Program-made: the position numbers and the translations under genes
Assembly (NCBI RefSeq): GCF_038624605.1
Contig: NZ_CP152020.1
Location: 1,915,312 to 1,979,311 of the forward strand
DNA from: Psychrobacillus sp. FSL K6-4046
GTDB lineage: Bacteria; Bacillota; Bacilli; Bacillales_A; Planococcaceae
Reading direction: 5' to 3'
Length of the DNA stretch: 64,000 nucleotides
In this document: in pieces, positions 27,451 to 37,084 of the stretch
Position numbering within the stretch: the first letter of the stretch is position 1
How the letters are laid out: the number at the start of each line of letters is the position of its first letter
The notes under the pieces: generated by a model
Told to the model about the DNA's origin: nothing
The model's input: the letters and a program-made list of their open reading frames with translations, nothing else
Databases searched by the model: none

Positions 27451-27955
27451 ATCTATTTACATTATAGCTATAACGGTACTTTTCTTTACCAGCGGCTGTG
27501 GAACACAAATAAATTCTACTACATCTGACAAGTCGGAAGATAGTCAAAATGAATCAACAGCAGCAAAAGGAACATCGGATAACGAAAAAGAAACTAAAAC
27601 TGAAGACAATAAACTGAAACAAGTGACGGACGAGGAGATTTTAATTGTTATTGACCAAACAGCTAAACCAATTGAAGGGAATAGCTTTGACTTTGTCATA
27701 AAAGAAGTACCAGAGGGATTCTCCTTAACAGAAATGCAGTGGATTTCAAATAAAAGTCAAGTTATTAATACTGTTCAAGAAGCCATTGAACATGGAGCTA
27801 GCGGAGAAAAAGGGTTCTATATTAGTGGAAACGGCGAGTATTCCGGGTTCTTCTATTCTGATGCTATGAAAGGCGAGGAAGGTCAGGTTAAATTTATTTT
27901 CAAGGATGACCAGGGAAATGAGTTAACTTGGGAAAAAACTCTAACTTTATATTAA
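27443..27955 (+). CDS. Lipoprotein coupled to the two-component system
   Basis: ATG 27443 lies inside the end of the kinase gene, with GGGGAG at 27431-27436. The 170-residue product has a lipoprotein signal (lipobox TSGC), a long charged Ser/Asn/Lys/Glu linker (about 25-55), and a compact beta-rich domain. I do not recognise the domain. Because translation is coupled to the kinase, it may be a ligand-binding or signal-relay partner on the outer face, or an output of the same signal. An earlier in-frame start at 27422 would add no function. Confidence 0.75.
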   Translation: MNKSIYIIAITVLFFTSGCGTQINSTTSDKSEDSQNESTAAKGTSDNEKETKTEDNKLKQVTDEEILIVIDQTAKPIEGNSFDFVIKEVPEGFSLTEMQWISNKSQVINTVQEAIEHGASGEKGFYISGNGEYSGFFYSDAMKGEEGQVKFIFKDDQGNELTWEKTLTLY

Positions 27956-28078
27956 TATCTGTATCTGATTATCTTTTTTTCTAAATCCACCTTTTGTAAT
28001 TAATAAAGCTCATCTTTAATATTTTATGGTAAAATATACTAATAAATATAAAATATTCAATGAATGGAGTATTTATTA

Positions 28079-29311
28079 ATGAAAATATCTAGAATCATTG
28101 CGGGCCATATAACTTGTTTGGTACTACTAGTTGGAATATATGATACAGCTTCAGCCGAGCCGACATGGGAAGCTAAATGTTCTTCATATGGAGATATTAA
28201 GCAAAATCAAAATCCATCATATCAACATATGAATTGCCTACTTACAAATGCAGCTTTAGATGCTAATATTCCTCCGGAGGTTGTGAAAGCTGTGGCGTCC
28301 AAAGAAAATGGTGGATGGAAACAATTTAATGAAAATGGACAACCAATCGTTTCAACGGACCAAGGGATAGGTATTATGCAGATAACTAATCAGGCAGCTT
28401 ATGACCAAGAACGATTAAAATACCATGTCACCTACAATATTCAGGCTGGTGTGGAAATCCTTAAGAGTATGTATCAACGTAATGATCTACCGAAAATAAA
28501 AGGAGCAGGACCAGAAATTATCGAGAGCTGGTATTTTCCAGTCATGGCTTATAACGGTATAAAACCAGCTAATAGCCCTGTTTATAAATCCAATGGTTTA
28601 AATAATACCGAGGCATATCAGGAGAAGGTCTTTTCTTTTATCGAAAAGGACAGTTACTTGAACAATTCTAAATTAGGAAAGCTAGACTTCCGTTCAGAGG
28701 ACTTTGAATATGATACTAGCAGCACCGAAAACATAGTTTTTAAGAAGAAAGAGTACACATTTACGAGTCCTATGCATGCTTCCTCGTATCATTTCCAAAA
28801 AGGAGACAAGGTTAGTGTAGCTCAAGACAATGTAAGGCTAAGATCGCAACCCAGCACTTCATCTGCTTCAACTACTTTAGGTAAGAATACGACCTTAATT
28901 ATTGAAGGAACATTTTTATATGACCAGTCACTAACGAGCATAAATCAATTTGTATGGTATCCAGTTAGAACAGAAGACAAAAAACATGTTGGTTTTATAT
29001 CCTCTGCTTACATTAACAAAAAAACGAATACTCAACCTGTTAAAAAGGTAATGTGGGGGAAAACTGAACTTAAACTAGGACAAATAGGTAAAGTTACTAT
29101 CCTATCGAATACAAACCTAGTAAAAATGGATAGCAACGGTTCATTGACGACTGTCCGTACGCTTAAAAAAGGCGAAGAATACCGCGTATATAATTACAAG
29201 AGCAACAATGGCGGATTATATGGCGTAGGCGGGGGGAGCTACATCCAGAAGTCCTCCAATATAAAATACGAAACGCCATCTAAAAGCAAGCTAGCGTTAC
29301 TGGGACAATAA
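28079..29311 (+). CDS. Secreted lytic transglycosylase (SLT domain) with SH3b-like region
   Basis: This is a peptidoglycan hydrolase exported through a signal peptide cleaved near ASAEP. Residues about 50-190 form an SLT/GH23-like domain: AVASKENGGWK carries the likely catalytic Glu, GIGIMQITNQAAYD is the family G-x-M-Q-I segment, and the helix with VMAYNGIKPA follows. From about 235, FQKGDKVSVAQDNVRLRSQPSTSS looks like a bacterial SH3 (cell-wall-binding) repeat, and a second beta-rich part lies at 325-400. ATG 28079 follows TGGAG; the in-frame ATG at 28064 lies before that site. It has 410 residues. Confidence 0.85.
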   Translation: MKISRIIAGHITCLVLLVGIYDTASAEPTWEAKCSSYGDIKQNQNPSYQHMNCLLTNAALDANIPPEVVKAVASKENGGWKQFNENGQPIVSTDQGIGIMQITNQAAYDQERLKYHVTYNIQAGVEILKSMYQRNDLPKIKGAGPEIIESWYFPVMAYNGIKPANSPVYKSNGLNNTEAYQEKVFSFIEKDSYLNNSKLGKLDFRSEDFEYDTSSTENIVFKKKEYTFTSPMHASSYHFQKGDKVSVAQDNVRLRSQPSTSSASTTLGKNTTLIIEGTFLYDQSLTSINQFVWYPVRTEDKKHVGFISSAYINKKTNTQPVKKVMWGKTELKLGQIGKVTILSNTNLVKMDSNGSLTTVRTLKKGEEYRVYNYKSNNGGLYGVGGGSYIQKSSNIKYETPSKSKLALLGQ

Positions 29312-29326
29312 AAAGTATTCATTTTA

Positions 29327-29363
29327 AACCATTCTACGACTTGAAGTAGAATGGTTCTTTTTT
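29327..29363 (+). terminator. Terminator of the transglycosylase gene
   Basis: AACCATTCTAC (29327-29337) pairs perfectly with GTAGAATGGTT (29346-29356), followed by CTTTTTT. Confidence 0.92.
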
Positions 29364-29491
29364 GTTTAATTGGAAATCCAAGGTTGCAATAATGTAATGT
29401 GAACGTCATCTAAAGCGAAGGCTCTTTGTAAAAATCTCCCCTATAATAGGGTTATAGCAAGGAAGATTAAAAAACAAAGGGGCTAAAAAAA

Positions 29492-30067
29492 ATGAAAAAA
29501 TTACTAATTATATTTCTTACTACCGTTATAGCAACAACCGTATTAACAGGGTGCAATCTTTTGGCAAAAGCTAATGGGGTCATTCTGTATGGCGAACAAC
29601 AAGATATTATAGATTCTGTAGAGCGTGATAAAAAAGAAATAATCGAAGAAGAACAGTTCACTATTAAAATGATAGAGCAAGGTCAACAAAAGGTAATGGT
29701 TCTAACGGAAGAAACAGCAAAAGAACTTGTAAGCAAACAATTAATCCGAGAAATAACTAACCAAGAAAAAGGAAAAACAAAAGTAGCTAAGTCTCTTTCG
29801 AAAGTTTCAGAAGGTGAGGGATTACTTTTCGCAAAGCAAAAGGTGGAAAAACTGGATGCTATGGAAAACGTAAAATATGAAGGTAATTTAATCATTGGTG
29901 AAGGTAGAGCATACACAGATATGTTCCTAATCGTCACTAATGCAGATTATGATGCAATAGAAGGTACGGAAAAAACGATGGCTGTACTTAAATATGATAA
30001 AGATCCGAGTGCTGATGGATTGAAATATGATGTAGAAAAAACTCAGCTAGTTAGAATAGAAAACTAA
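29492..30067 (+). CDS. Putative lipoprotein, unknown function
   Basis: The 191-residue product begins with a clear lipoprotein signal (KKLLIIFLTTVIATTVLTGC). The rest is hydrophilic, with an EEE-rich helix, a Lys-rich middle, and a C-terminal alpha/beta part (AYTDMFLIVTNADYDAIEG). No family is recognised. AAAGGGGC precedes ATG 29492. It has its own terminator, so it is a single-gene unit. Confidence 0.75.
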   Translation: MKKLLIIFLTTVIATTVLTGCNLLAKANGVILYGEQQDIIDSVERDKKEIIEEEQFTIKMIEQGQQKVMVLTEETAKELVSKQLIREITNQEKGKTKVAKSLSKVSEGEGLLFAKQKVEKLDAMENVKYEGNLIIGEGRAYTDMFLIVTNADYDAIEGTEKTMAVLKYDKDPSADGLKYDVEKTQLVRIEN

Positions 30068-30074
30068 TACAGTA

Positions 30075-30108
30075 AGGACTGTCTATTATAGGCAGTCCTA
30101 TTTTATTT
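30075..30108 (+). terminator. Terminator of the lipoprotein gene
   Basis: AGGACTGTCT (30075-30084) pairs with AGGCAGTCCT (30090-30099) with one wobble, followed by ATTTTATTTT. Confidence 0.75.
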
Positions 30109-30290
30109 TCTAAGATTTTGAGAATCTACGCTTATTGTAATTACTTTGAGATAGTTTATAACAAAAATTAAAAAAATTTTTATTGTCTAGTTGATATTGT
30201 GAAAAAGTAATAATATGATTCTTATATTGATTAAATTGAAAAAAGATTATATCTTAATGTTCTTGCTATGTATTAGAGAGAAGGTTCAGC

Positions 30291-31163
30291 ATGAAGAAGT
30301 ATAAAGGTGAATTATTAATGATTATTACCGCTGTTATGTGGGGGAGCGGATTTGTTGGAATGTCAGTAGGCTTAGAACATTGGAGTGTAATGCAATTAAT
30401 GGCGCTTCGTTTTACATTAGCAACAGTTCTATTAGCCATTATTTTCTCTAAAAAACTAAAACTAATTTCTAAAAGTGTTTTCTGGAAAGGCTCTATATTA
30501 GGTGCTATTCTATTTATTGCGTTTTCATTACAAACACTAGGGCTTGAGTATACAACTCCCTCAAAAAATGCCTTTTTAACAGCTATTAATGTGATCATTG
30601 TACCTATTATTGCTTACATCATTTATAAACGTCGATTTGACCACTTTGAGATTTTGGCAGCTATCATCGCGATTGTAGGTATTGGATTTTTATCTCTACA
30701 AGATTCATTTACAATTAATGTCGGAGATATGTTATCAATTCTGTGTGCATTCGCGTTTGCATTTGATATTTTTTATACGAATATCTTCGTAAAAAAAGAA
30801 GATGCACTAGCATTAACAATTGTCCAATTCTTCGTAGCTTCGATTTTTAGTTGGATTGGTGTTCTTATACTTGGAGAAATTCCTACTTCAGCAAGTGTGG
30901 AGGGCGTTTTAACAATAATATATCTAGCTGTTTTTTGTACTTTAATTGCTTATGTATGTCAAAATATTGGAATGCAGTATGCAGATCCAACAAAATCTGC
31001 GTTAATTCTGTCGACAGAGTCCTTATTTGGAACATTTTTCTCGGTATTATTATTAGGTGAAATTTTAACAGGGAGAATGATTTTTGGAAGCTGCTTGATA
31101 TTTACCGCTATTATTATCGCGGAAGTGAAACCATCCTTTAAAAAGTCTATAATAAACGCTTAA
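30291..31163 (+). CDS. EamA/DMT-family transporter
   Basis: This is a ten-helix membrane carrier of the drug/metabolite superfamily, usually an exporter of amino acids or small metabolites. Two EamA repeats are visible: the first contains MWGSGFVGMSVGLEHWS and ends with TTPSKNAFLTAINVIIVPI, and the second ends with ADPTKSALILSTESLFGTFFSVLLLGE. It has 290 residues, usual for the family. ATG 30291 follows GAGAAGG. It is a single gene; the substrate is unknown. Confidence 0.9.
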   Translation: MKKYKGELLMIITAVMWGSGFVGMSVGLEHWSVMQLMALRFTLATVLLAIIFSKKLKLISKSVFWKGSILGAILFIAFSLQTLGLEYTTPSKNAFLTAINVIIVPIIAYIIYKRRFDHFEILAAIIAIVGIGFLSLQDSFTINVGDMLSILCAFAFAFDIFYTNIFVKKEDALALTIVQFFVASIFSWIGVLILGEIPTSASVEGVLTIIYLAVFCTLIAYVCQNIGMQYADPTKSALILSTESLFGTFFSVLLLGEILTGRMIFGSCLIFTAIIIAEVKPSFKKSIINA

Positions 31164-31421
31164 CAACAAAACTGGGCTTACATATTATCTGGAGTCTGGT
31201 TTTTTGTTTCTATGGTGTAAAAGCCTAATTATAAACAAGTCTGATTTTTACCCAAAAGATCTACAATTTTTTGATAAAGGAAGTAATCAAGTCGTTGAAA
31301 TGCTTAATTTCATCACTCATTTCAACCCAACACGTTCAAAGAGTAACGTTTTATATATTTTAGTATATTAATTGAACTGAGAATACGTAATCGAAAAAAA
31401 TAGTTTGAACAGAAGGCATGA

Positions 31422-31556
31422 GGTGTTCTGTGCGAAATCGGCTTTTTAAGTAACAATTCCGATGTGAGTAAGCTAGATACCCTCGCTAAGAGTCAGGCAG
31501 CAGGAAGGGCTGTTGCTGAGCGAATCAAGAACTATATCGAAACATTGCCGGAATAA
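31422..31556 (+). pseudogene. 3' remnant of an N-acetylmuramoyl-L-alanine amidase gene
   Basis: The frame 31422-31556 has no start codon and follows a TGA at 31419-31421. It encodes 44 residues: GVLCEIGFLSNNSDVSKLD, then TLAKSQAAGRAVAERIKNYIETLPE. The first part is the conserved E-x-G-F-[LI]-S-N end of amidase_3 (CwlC/LytC type) domains, including the zinc-site Glu. Nothing upstream in any frame restores the rest, so only the last quarter of the domain survives. It marks an old deletion in this gene-poor stretch. Confidence 0.75.
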
Positions 31557-31569
31557 TAAATCCAAAAAA

Positions 31570-31598
31570 GAAGGGGTGTCGGATTTCCGAACTCCTTC
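31570..31598. terminator. Imperfect hairpin between the amidase remnant and the lipoprotein pseudogene
   Basis: GAAGGGGTGTCGG and CCGAACTCCTTC pair with one bulge. A-rich and T-containing flanks could serve both strands. Confidence 0.45.
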
Positions 31599-31605
31599 TC
31601 TTATT

Positions 31606-32087
31606 CTATCTGGCACCCAAGTATACGTACTCCAGTTGATTGTCCTTGCCGTAATGGAACACGACTAGACTGTTGCTGTCGTATTGAGGGTTGTACATGT
31701 AATAGCCTATCTCGGTCATTTCATCGTCTTTGTTAAAGAAACCGATGTGTTTTGATTGTTTGGCCAGTTCGACTTCGAACGGTGCGTTGTTCTCCGGTTC
31801 TTTAAGGTGTATCGCTTTGTTTATCACTTCGAACTCGACGGGGAACTCGGCTTTTAGCGTCTCGAAATCCTCAGCTGCAAGTAGATCCATGAAACGTCTC
31901 GAAGTTCTGTCGGTTTCCTGTAGGAACGAGCTGTAATCACTCATGATGTCCTTTAACTCTTGGTTCTCTTTTTGTAGTGCCTCGATTTCCTTCTTGTAGT
32001 CTGTACCTGCGCCCATATTGTCTTTCTCGTCCGAGCAACCGGCTAAAATAATCGAAAAACGAGTGCTACTGTCAGTAGTTTTTCCAA
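31606..32087 (-). pseudogene. Lipoprotein with coiled coil, frameshifted in its signal peptide
   Basis: The main frame encodes a 140-residue domain beginning LAGCSDEKDN, with a coiled coil (EIEALQKENQELKDIMSDY) and a C-terminal alpha/beta part. Its natural upstream part is in another frame: TTG 32087, nine bases after AAAGGAGG, gives MEKLLTVALVF and then runs into a stop. Adding one T to the five-T tract (A-run at 32055-32059 on plus) joins the two as TVALVFSIILAGC, a perfect lipoprotein signal. The frame also stays open upstream to 32229, but that part has no signal peptide and no ribosome site. The family is unknown. It may be a real loss or a homopolymer error. Confidence 0.75.
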
Positions 32088-32229
32088 ATATTCCATCCTC
32101 CTTTTGTGTCAACACCTGAAATTGTATATTATCATTATTAGGAAAAAGTATTTTATTATATTGAAAACTGGCTTTTAGATTAAAAATATACAAAGAAGAA
32201 TTTGACTTCCTTCTTTGGTGAATTATCAT

Positions 32230-33489
32230 GGGAACTTTTTACAATTCTTTATGAATGAAAATCTGTTGAAATGATTAAAAATTGAAAGACTAAAGGATAC
32301 GTTTGCAAATTATAGAGATAATCTTACTATATTAGTAACAAAGGTAACAGATGAAGTTCCAGTAGCTCTAATAAGCTATTTAGCAAGTGAATTCAATTGT
32401 GTACTGTAAGTATTGCTTTAATGACTACTCAATTAGTTATTTGTAGAGGAGAAGAAAGATCTGCGATTAGAATGACTTTTTAAGTGAAGTGATCGCAAAT
32501 TAAACAGCAAAACTATATTTAATCATTTAAATTAACACCACTAAAAAGGGATAAAATAATATTTCTAACATAAAAAACTGAATTAATATTTGAAAAAGGA
32601 GTGTCTGGATATTATTGTACGAAGTGACGGTAGATTCTTGTTCATGTACATATACGGGAAGGTAAGTGATTGGTTATTGCTATTACTAAAAATATTTTAG
32701 TTTACATAATATAAATTATACGGAGTTACGTTTCATTACATAAGTATACTTGAAACAGTGAGATATTTGAGAAAAACGTGCTTTTTTTGGTTTGTTTATA
32801 AAATTACATTAGATTTATTGGTAGCATTAAAATTTATATTTTTTCTTCTTAATGTTTGTTTGCAATTCTTAGCCTTACTTTCGATTTTAATTCCTTCTTA
32901 TATATTCCTTCTTTTAATAGTTCAATTTATCTTACAATATTCCGTTAGAATTTTTGATCATCCAGATCTACAAATATTCTTTCTCTTTATATCTGTATCA
33001 CAGAAAAAATTTTGCCTTCTGAAGTTTTCAACATCTTCCTCTTAAATGGAAAATGTTATATGTGTATACGACGAGTTAATGTGTCCTTTGTCAAATATTC
33101 ATGTCAGCTAGTCGGATAGTTATACTGGTAATTAGTAAGCAAACTTTTTCTATTAGAACACTATAATAAACTCATTTCGCCTATGCTCCCTCTTCGTAGA
33201 CAGTAGACACCTATTGTTCTAAAGGGATTTAGTAGAAGAATTATTCCCTATTATAAGCGTTATAGATTTACGAAATAAGCCTATACGGGCTTATTCTAGC
33301 GCCATTCTTCATCCAAAACTTCCAATAAACATAAACAGAACACTTGTTTCCATCCCGTAAAATTCATCATTTTGGATAAAAAACGCCTGCTATTTTCCAA
33401 CAGATTTTTCATTTTTATCTAATAGCTAGATAAAGCATACTTATAAAGTACCTCAATAATTCCAATTACTTCTTCATCGAAATATTTGT
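32230..33489. other. Gene-poor AT-rich region
   Basis: No intact gene is recognised over 1.26 kb. 32275-32483 shows degraded coding (KDTFANYRDNLTILVTKV, VPVALISYLASEFN, a frameshift at about 32406, then SIALMTTQLVICRGEERSAI) without a start codon. A 95-codon frame at 32758-33045 is only a low-complexity hydrophobic run in AT-rich DNA, with no ribosome site. A hairpin AATAAGCC/GGCTTATT lies at 33275-33296. Confidence 0.5.
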
Positions 33490-33975
33490 TCATTTCCAAG
33501 TCTGATCTAACTTGTTTGAATAAAATTCAATCGCCTTTTTATAGCTTTGAATATGTTCATCATTCGACGTCTCCATTATATTTTTCAGTAAAAGTTCCAT
33601 CGCTTGCTGATGGCTCTCTAAATTGTAAAGAGTCATCGCTAAAAAAACTTGCATGGCTCTATTAGTTGGAAATTGTTTTAGCCCCTGCTCCAAGGTTTTT
33701 TGGGACTTATCATACTCTCCCAGAGTTCTATATGTGCTTCCAAGGCCAATAAATGCCCCTTCCTGGTCTTTTTCAGGTAAACCTAGGCTAATTGCTGTCT
33801 CATAAAACGGAACGGCCTGTGACTCGTCTCCTAGTGTGTCAAAGCTCCAGGCACATTGATAGTTAATATAAGCATCTTGAGGAAATTCTTTGACCAATTG
33901 AAGAAAAATACGGTTCGATTCTAATAATTGGCCCTCTTTTCTTAAATGTAATGCTTGTTCTATCATTTTTTCCAT
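33490..33975 (-). CDS. Tetratricopeptide-repeat protein
   Basis: The 161 residues form about four TPR helix pairs: ALHLRKEGQLLESNRIFLQLV, INYQCAWSFDTLGDESQAVPFY, AFIGLGSTYRTLGEYDKSQKT and MQVFLAMTLYNLESHQQAMEL. TPRs hold protein partners, so it is probably a cytoplasmic scaffold; no enzyme domain is present. GGAAGGTGAG precedes ATG 33975. It is a single gene. Similar small TPR proteins occur widely in Bacillales without a known function. Confidence 0.85.
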   Translation of the reverse strand: MEKMIEQALHLRKEGQLLESNRIFLQLVKEFPQDAYINYQCAWSFDTLGDESQAVPFYETAISLGLPEKDQEGAFIGLGSTYRTLGEYDKSQKTLEQGLKQFPTNRAMQVFLAMTLYNLESHQQAMELLLKNIMETSNDEHIQSYKKAIEFYSNKLDQTWK

Positions 33976-34268
33976 CGTAACTCACCTTCCACTTTTAAAA
34001 GATACTAACCTTTATATAAAGAATACAATAGCTTGGCAATTTCAGACAATAGGTTACTTGCTGCTCACTCAGTCTCTGCTATCTAGAGAATCTGCTCCTA
34101 TACGTTACTAATGCTCATCCGTTAAAAGCCTTTTTAGATCGTGCTGTTCTTTATCCATAAATCTATGAAAATGTACGCAACTTACCTATACTGTATTAAA
34201 ATTATTATGTTACGTTTAATGTGGATGTACGTACTTATACTACCTAAAGATAGAAAGGGCGATCTTAT

Positions 34269-34991
34269 ATGAGAACAAGTGAGATTGCTAAAAAAGCGCA
34301 AATTCATCCAAATACCGTTCGTCTCTACGAGGAGTGGAAGTTTATCTCTCCCGTTCCTAGAAAAGAAAATGGCTACCGGGAATATAGTGAGATTCATTTA
34401 CGACAACTATATATTGCTCGGCTTGCCTTTAAACAAGAGTTTATCCAAAATAATTTACGTAAGAAGGCTACCGAAATTGTTTTACTTAGCGGAAAGGAAT
34501 TGTTTCATAAAAGTTTGCTGTCTGCCAAAGCCTATCTAAGCTTCTTACATTCGGAATACGACTATATGACGAAGGCTATTCAGTCGGTGGATAAATTGCT
34601 TCATGAGGAAACAACAAATTTGCCCATTTTCACACATAAAGAGACTTGCAAACAACTGCAATTAACAGAGGAAACGGTTCGAAACTGGGAGCGGAACGGT
34701 TTATTTGCAGTTTCTCGAAGTGCACAAAATCGTCGTCAGTATGCGGCTTCAGATATGCAAAAGCTATTGATCATTCGTACATTACGTAGCGCCCATTTCT
34801 CTATCGCAAGTATCCTTCACCTTTTTGAAGAAATTGAATCGGTAAACCATGTAACAGATATTCAATCCCTTTTGAGCTCTGCTAAATTTAAAGATGAATT
34901 TTACCATGTAACCGATGAACTGGAAGTAAACCTAAAAAAAGCAATGAATAACGTTAAGTTAATCATTGCGATTTTAGAAAAGCTACAATAA
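34269..34991 (+). CDS. MerR-family regulator with two DNA-binding domains
   Basis: The 240 residues contain two MerR-type winged helices. The first is at residues 1-70 (RTSEIAKKAQIHPNTVRLYEEWKFI, then REYSEIHLRQL) and the second at about 119-185 (THKETCKQLQLTEETVRNWE, then RRQYAASDMQKLLIIRTLR). A usual MerR has one such domain plus a long dimer helix and effector region. Here the second head replaces the effector part, with a short helical tail. AAAGGG precedes ATG 34269. Its 3' end overlaps the convergent helD gene by 9 bases. Confidence 0.85.
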   Translation: MRTSEIAKKAQIHPNTVRLYEEWKFISPVPRKENGYREYSEIHLRQLYIARLAFKQEFIQNNLRKKATEIVLLSGKELFHKSLLSAKAYLSFLHSEYDYMTKAIQSVDKLLHEETTNLPIFTHKETCKQLQLTEETVRNWERNGLFAVSRSAQNRRQYAASDMQKLLIIRTLRSAHFSIASILHLFEEIESVNHVTDIQSLLSSAKFKDEFYHVTDELEVNLKKAMNNVKLIIAILEKLQ

Positions 34992-37004
34992 TGGAGATTT
35001 GTTGTTTGCATCGATGAACATTGTTAATTGGTGCATTGCTCTTGTAGTGGCTATATAAAGTAAGCCTTGGTCATATGACGTATGGTAGTTAAACTCATCT
35101 ACAAAGGGAACCAAAACTGCATCAAATTCTAAGCCCTTTGCATACTGGATGGTTGTGACAAGAAGGCCAGCTTCAAATTTTTCTGTTTGTCCATCTAAAA
35201 CATGAAATGGAACGGTTAAGCTGCTTATAAGCCTATTTAAATCGTTTTCTGTCTTACAAATGATAGCAGTTGTTTTATAATCATTTTGAATCATTTGATG
35301 AATCATCGCTATCATCTCATCAAAAGTCTCATAAATCATTTCTTCTGGCTCTTCCCCGTGACGAGCAATTGGATGAATATCACCGGTTCGCATAAATTTC
35401 TTTGCGTACATGGCTATTTCATAGGAGGATCGATAAGTTGTCGTCAATTCTACATATTCTACACTAGAGAATATGTTTTCAAAGGATTCCTTGGAAATAG
35501 TTTCATATGGCAGTAATGCTTGGCTGAAGTCACCTATTATAGTCCGCTTACAGTTAAACACTTTCGATAGAACTGCATATTGAATTGGCGTATAATCTTG
35601 CATTTCATCGAGCACAAAATGTTGTACCAGCTCGAAGGTTTTAATGCCTTTAAAATATAACTGAACGTATAGATACGGATATACGTCATTGAATTCAAAC
35701 GTCTTTTTTGAGTACTTAAATAAATCTTCTCCTAGTTCCTCTAAGAAATGACGATAGATAACTAATGGAGTCGTGTATAACAATCGTTTTTTTAATCTCT
35801 TCACAATCTCATTCTTACTTGGATATGTCCCTTCCCCGTTTCGTTTAGCTTTTAATACCTGAAGAATATCATCAGCCAGCAGCTCTAAACGAGTAGCGAC
35901 CGGTTCTTTTCGATACTGAAAGAAACGTCCATTTAAATAATCAGCTGTAAATTCTGTATCTGAAATCGATATGGATTCTTTCTTTAATAACTTTGTATCT
36001 AAGTCGCTTAAGAATGTGTTTAGTTGTTCCACAAATGAATAATTAGACTTTTTTTTCGCACGTGTAGCTAGCTCTCCAGAAGGGTCCATTATAATTGCTC
36101 GCGTTTCCTGCTCATAGGAAGTGAACGTGACAGCCGGCGGCAATAAGCTTTCCGTCAGATCATCAATAGTAAAGGAACGGATAGGCTGCTCACCTAGCTC
36201 TGGCAATACGGACGAGATATAGTCCCCAAATACTTTATTTGGAGACAGTATGAAAATTCGATCTGCACGTAGGGTATCTCTATATTTATAAAGGTAATAA
36301 GCTATACGGTGTAATGCAACTGCAGTTTTCCCTGACCCAGCAACCCCTTGTATAATGACGTTATAGGCTGATTCATTACGCACAATCTTGTTTTGCTCTT
36401 TTTGAATGGAAGTGACGATTGTTTTCATCTTCTCGCTAGCATGTTGATTGAGTGTTTGTTGTAGAACCTCATCTTGAATCGTCAATGAGCTTTCTACGAC
36501 ATATTTAATCTGTGAGTTTTCGATTTTGATTTGACGTTTGCCTATGAGTTCTCCTTCAAAACATCTTCTCATGGCTTCGTAGTAAGCTTTCCCTAGCTCA
36601 AATTCATAATACATATTACAAATAGGGGCACGCCAGTCATAGATAAGCGAAGTACCTTCTTCATCTCTAAAACCAAATCGCCCAATTTAAAAGGTTTCCG
36701 CATCGTCCTGTTCTTCACCATTATAGACAAAATCAAATCGACCGAAATAAGGTGACTCAATCAGCTTTTTTATTTGTTCTCTTTCTAATACTTGTGCAAG
36801 CCCTTGTTTATCAATCATATTTAGCGTCTGTTGATAATCATACACTTCAAATTTATCGAGCTCATTTTTATACTCAATCGTATATTTTTGTAATTCTTTA
36901 TAGTTTTGATCCTGATTATTTATATCTTCAGATAGACGTTGATAAGCTTCTTCAAGGTCAGCTTCAATCTTTTCAAAATATGTTATCTCTTTTTTATCCA
37001 TCAT
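34983..37004 (-). pseudogene. helD: RNA polymerase recycling motor HelD (UvrD-like), interrupted by an in-frame TAA
   Basis: HelD is an ATPase that pushes into RNA polymerase and releases it from stalled complexes. From ATG 37004 (GGGAGGG site) the frame gives the N-terminal coiled coil and then LIESPYFGRFDFVYNGEE...ETF before TAA at 36687-36689. The same frame continues at once with IGRFGFRDEEGTSLIYDWRAPICNMYYEFELG, the conserved HelD segment. It then has Walker A (GVAGSGKTAVALHRIAYYLY), the 1A/2A helicase parts (LDEMQDYTPIQY, TTTYRSSYEIA) and the C-terminal IATTRAMHQL. HelD proteins usually have an aromatic residue at the stop, so TAC or TAT to TAA is likely. The whole frame is 673 codons. 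The distal part could be translated from ATG 36614, but without the polymerase-contacting arm. Confidence 0.88.
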
Positions 37005-37084
37005 TGTTTGCCCTCCCTTTAAACACCAAAGCCAATTCTAACAATTATTATTTCGCTGGGGTTATAATGGAGGGTTTGACCACA

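Noticed and set aside
31166-31206. Terminator after the EamA gene
   Set aside because: AAAACTGGGCT and AGTCTGGTTTT pair only partly; too weak to list.
32603-32660. 16-codon frame (MYEVTVDSCSCTYTGR) after AAAAGGAG
   Set aside because: Good ribosome site but too short and alone to call a gene.
32758-33045. 95-codon hydrophobic open frame
   Set aside because: Phe/Leu/Ile-rich run of AT-rich DNA, GTG start without a ribosome site, no family look.
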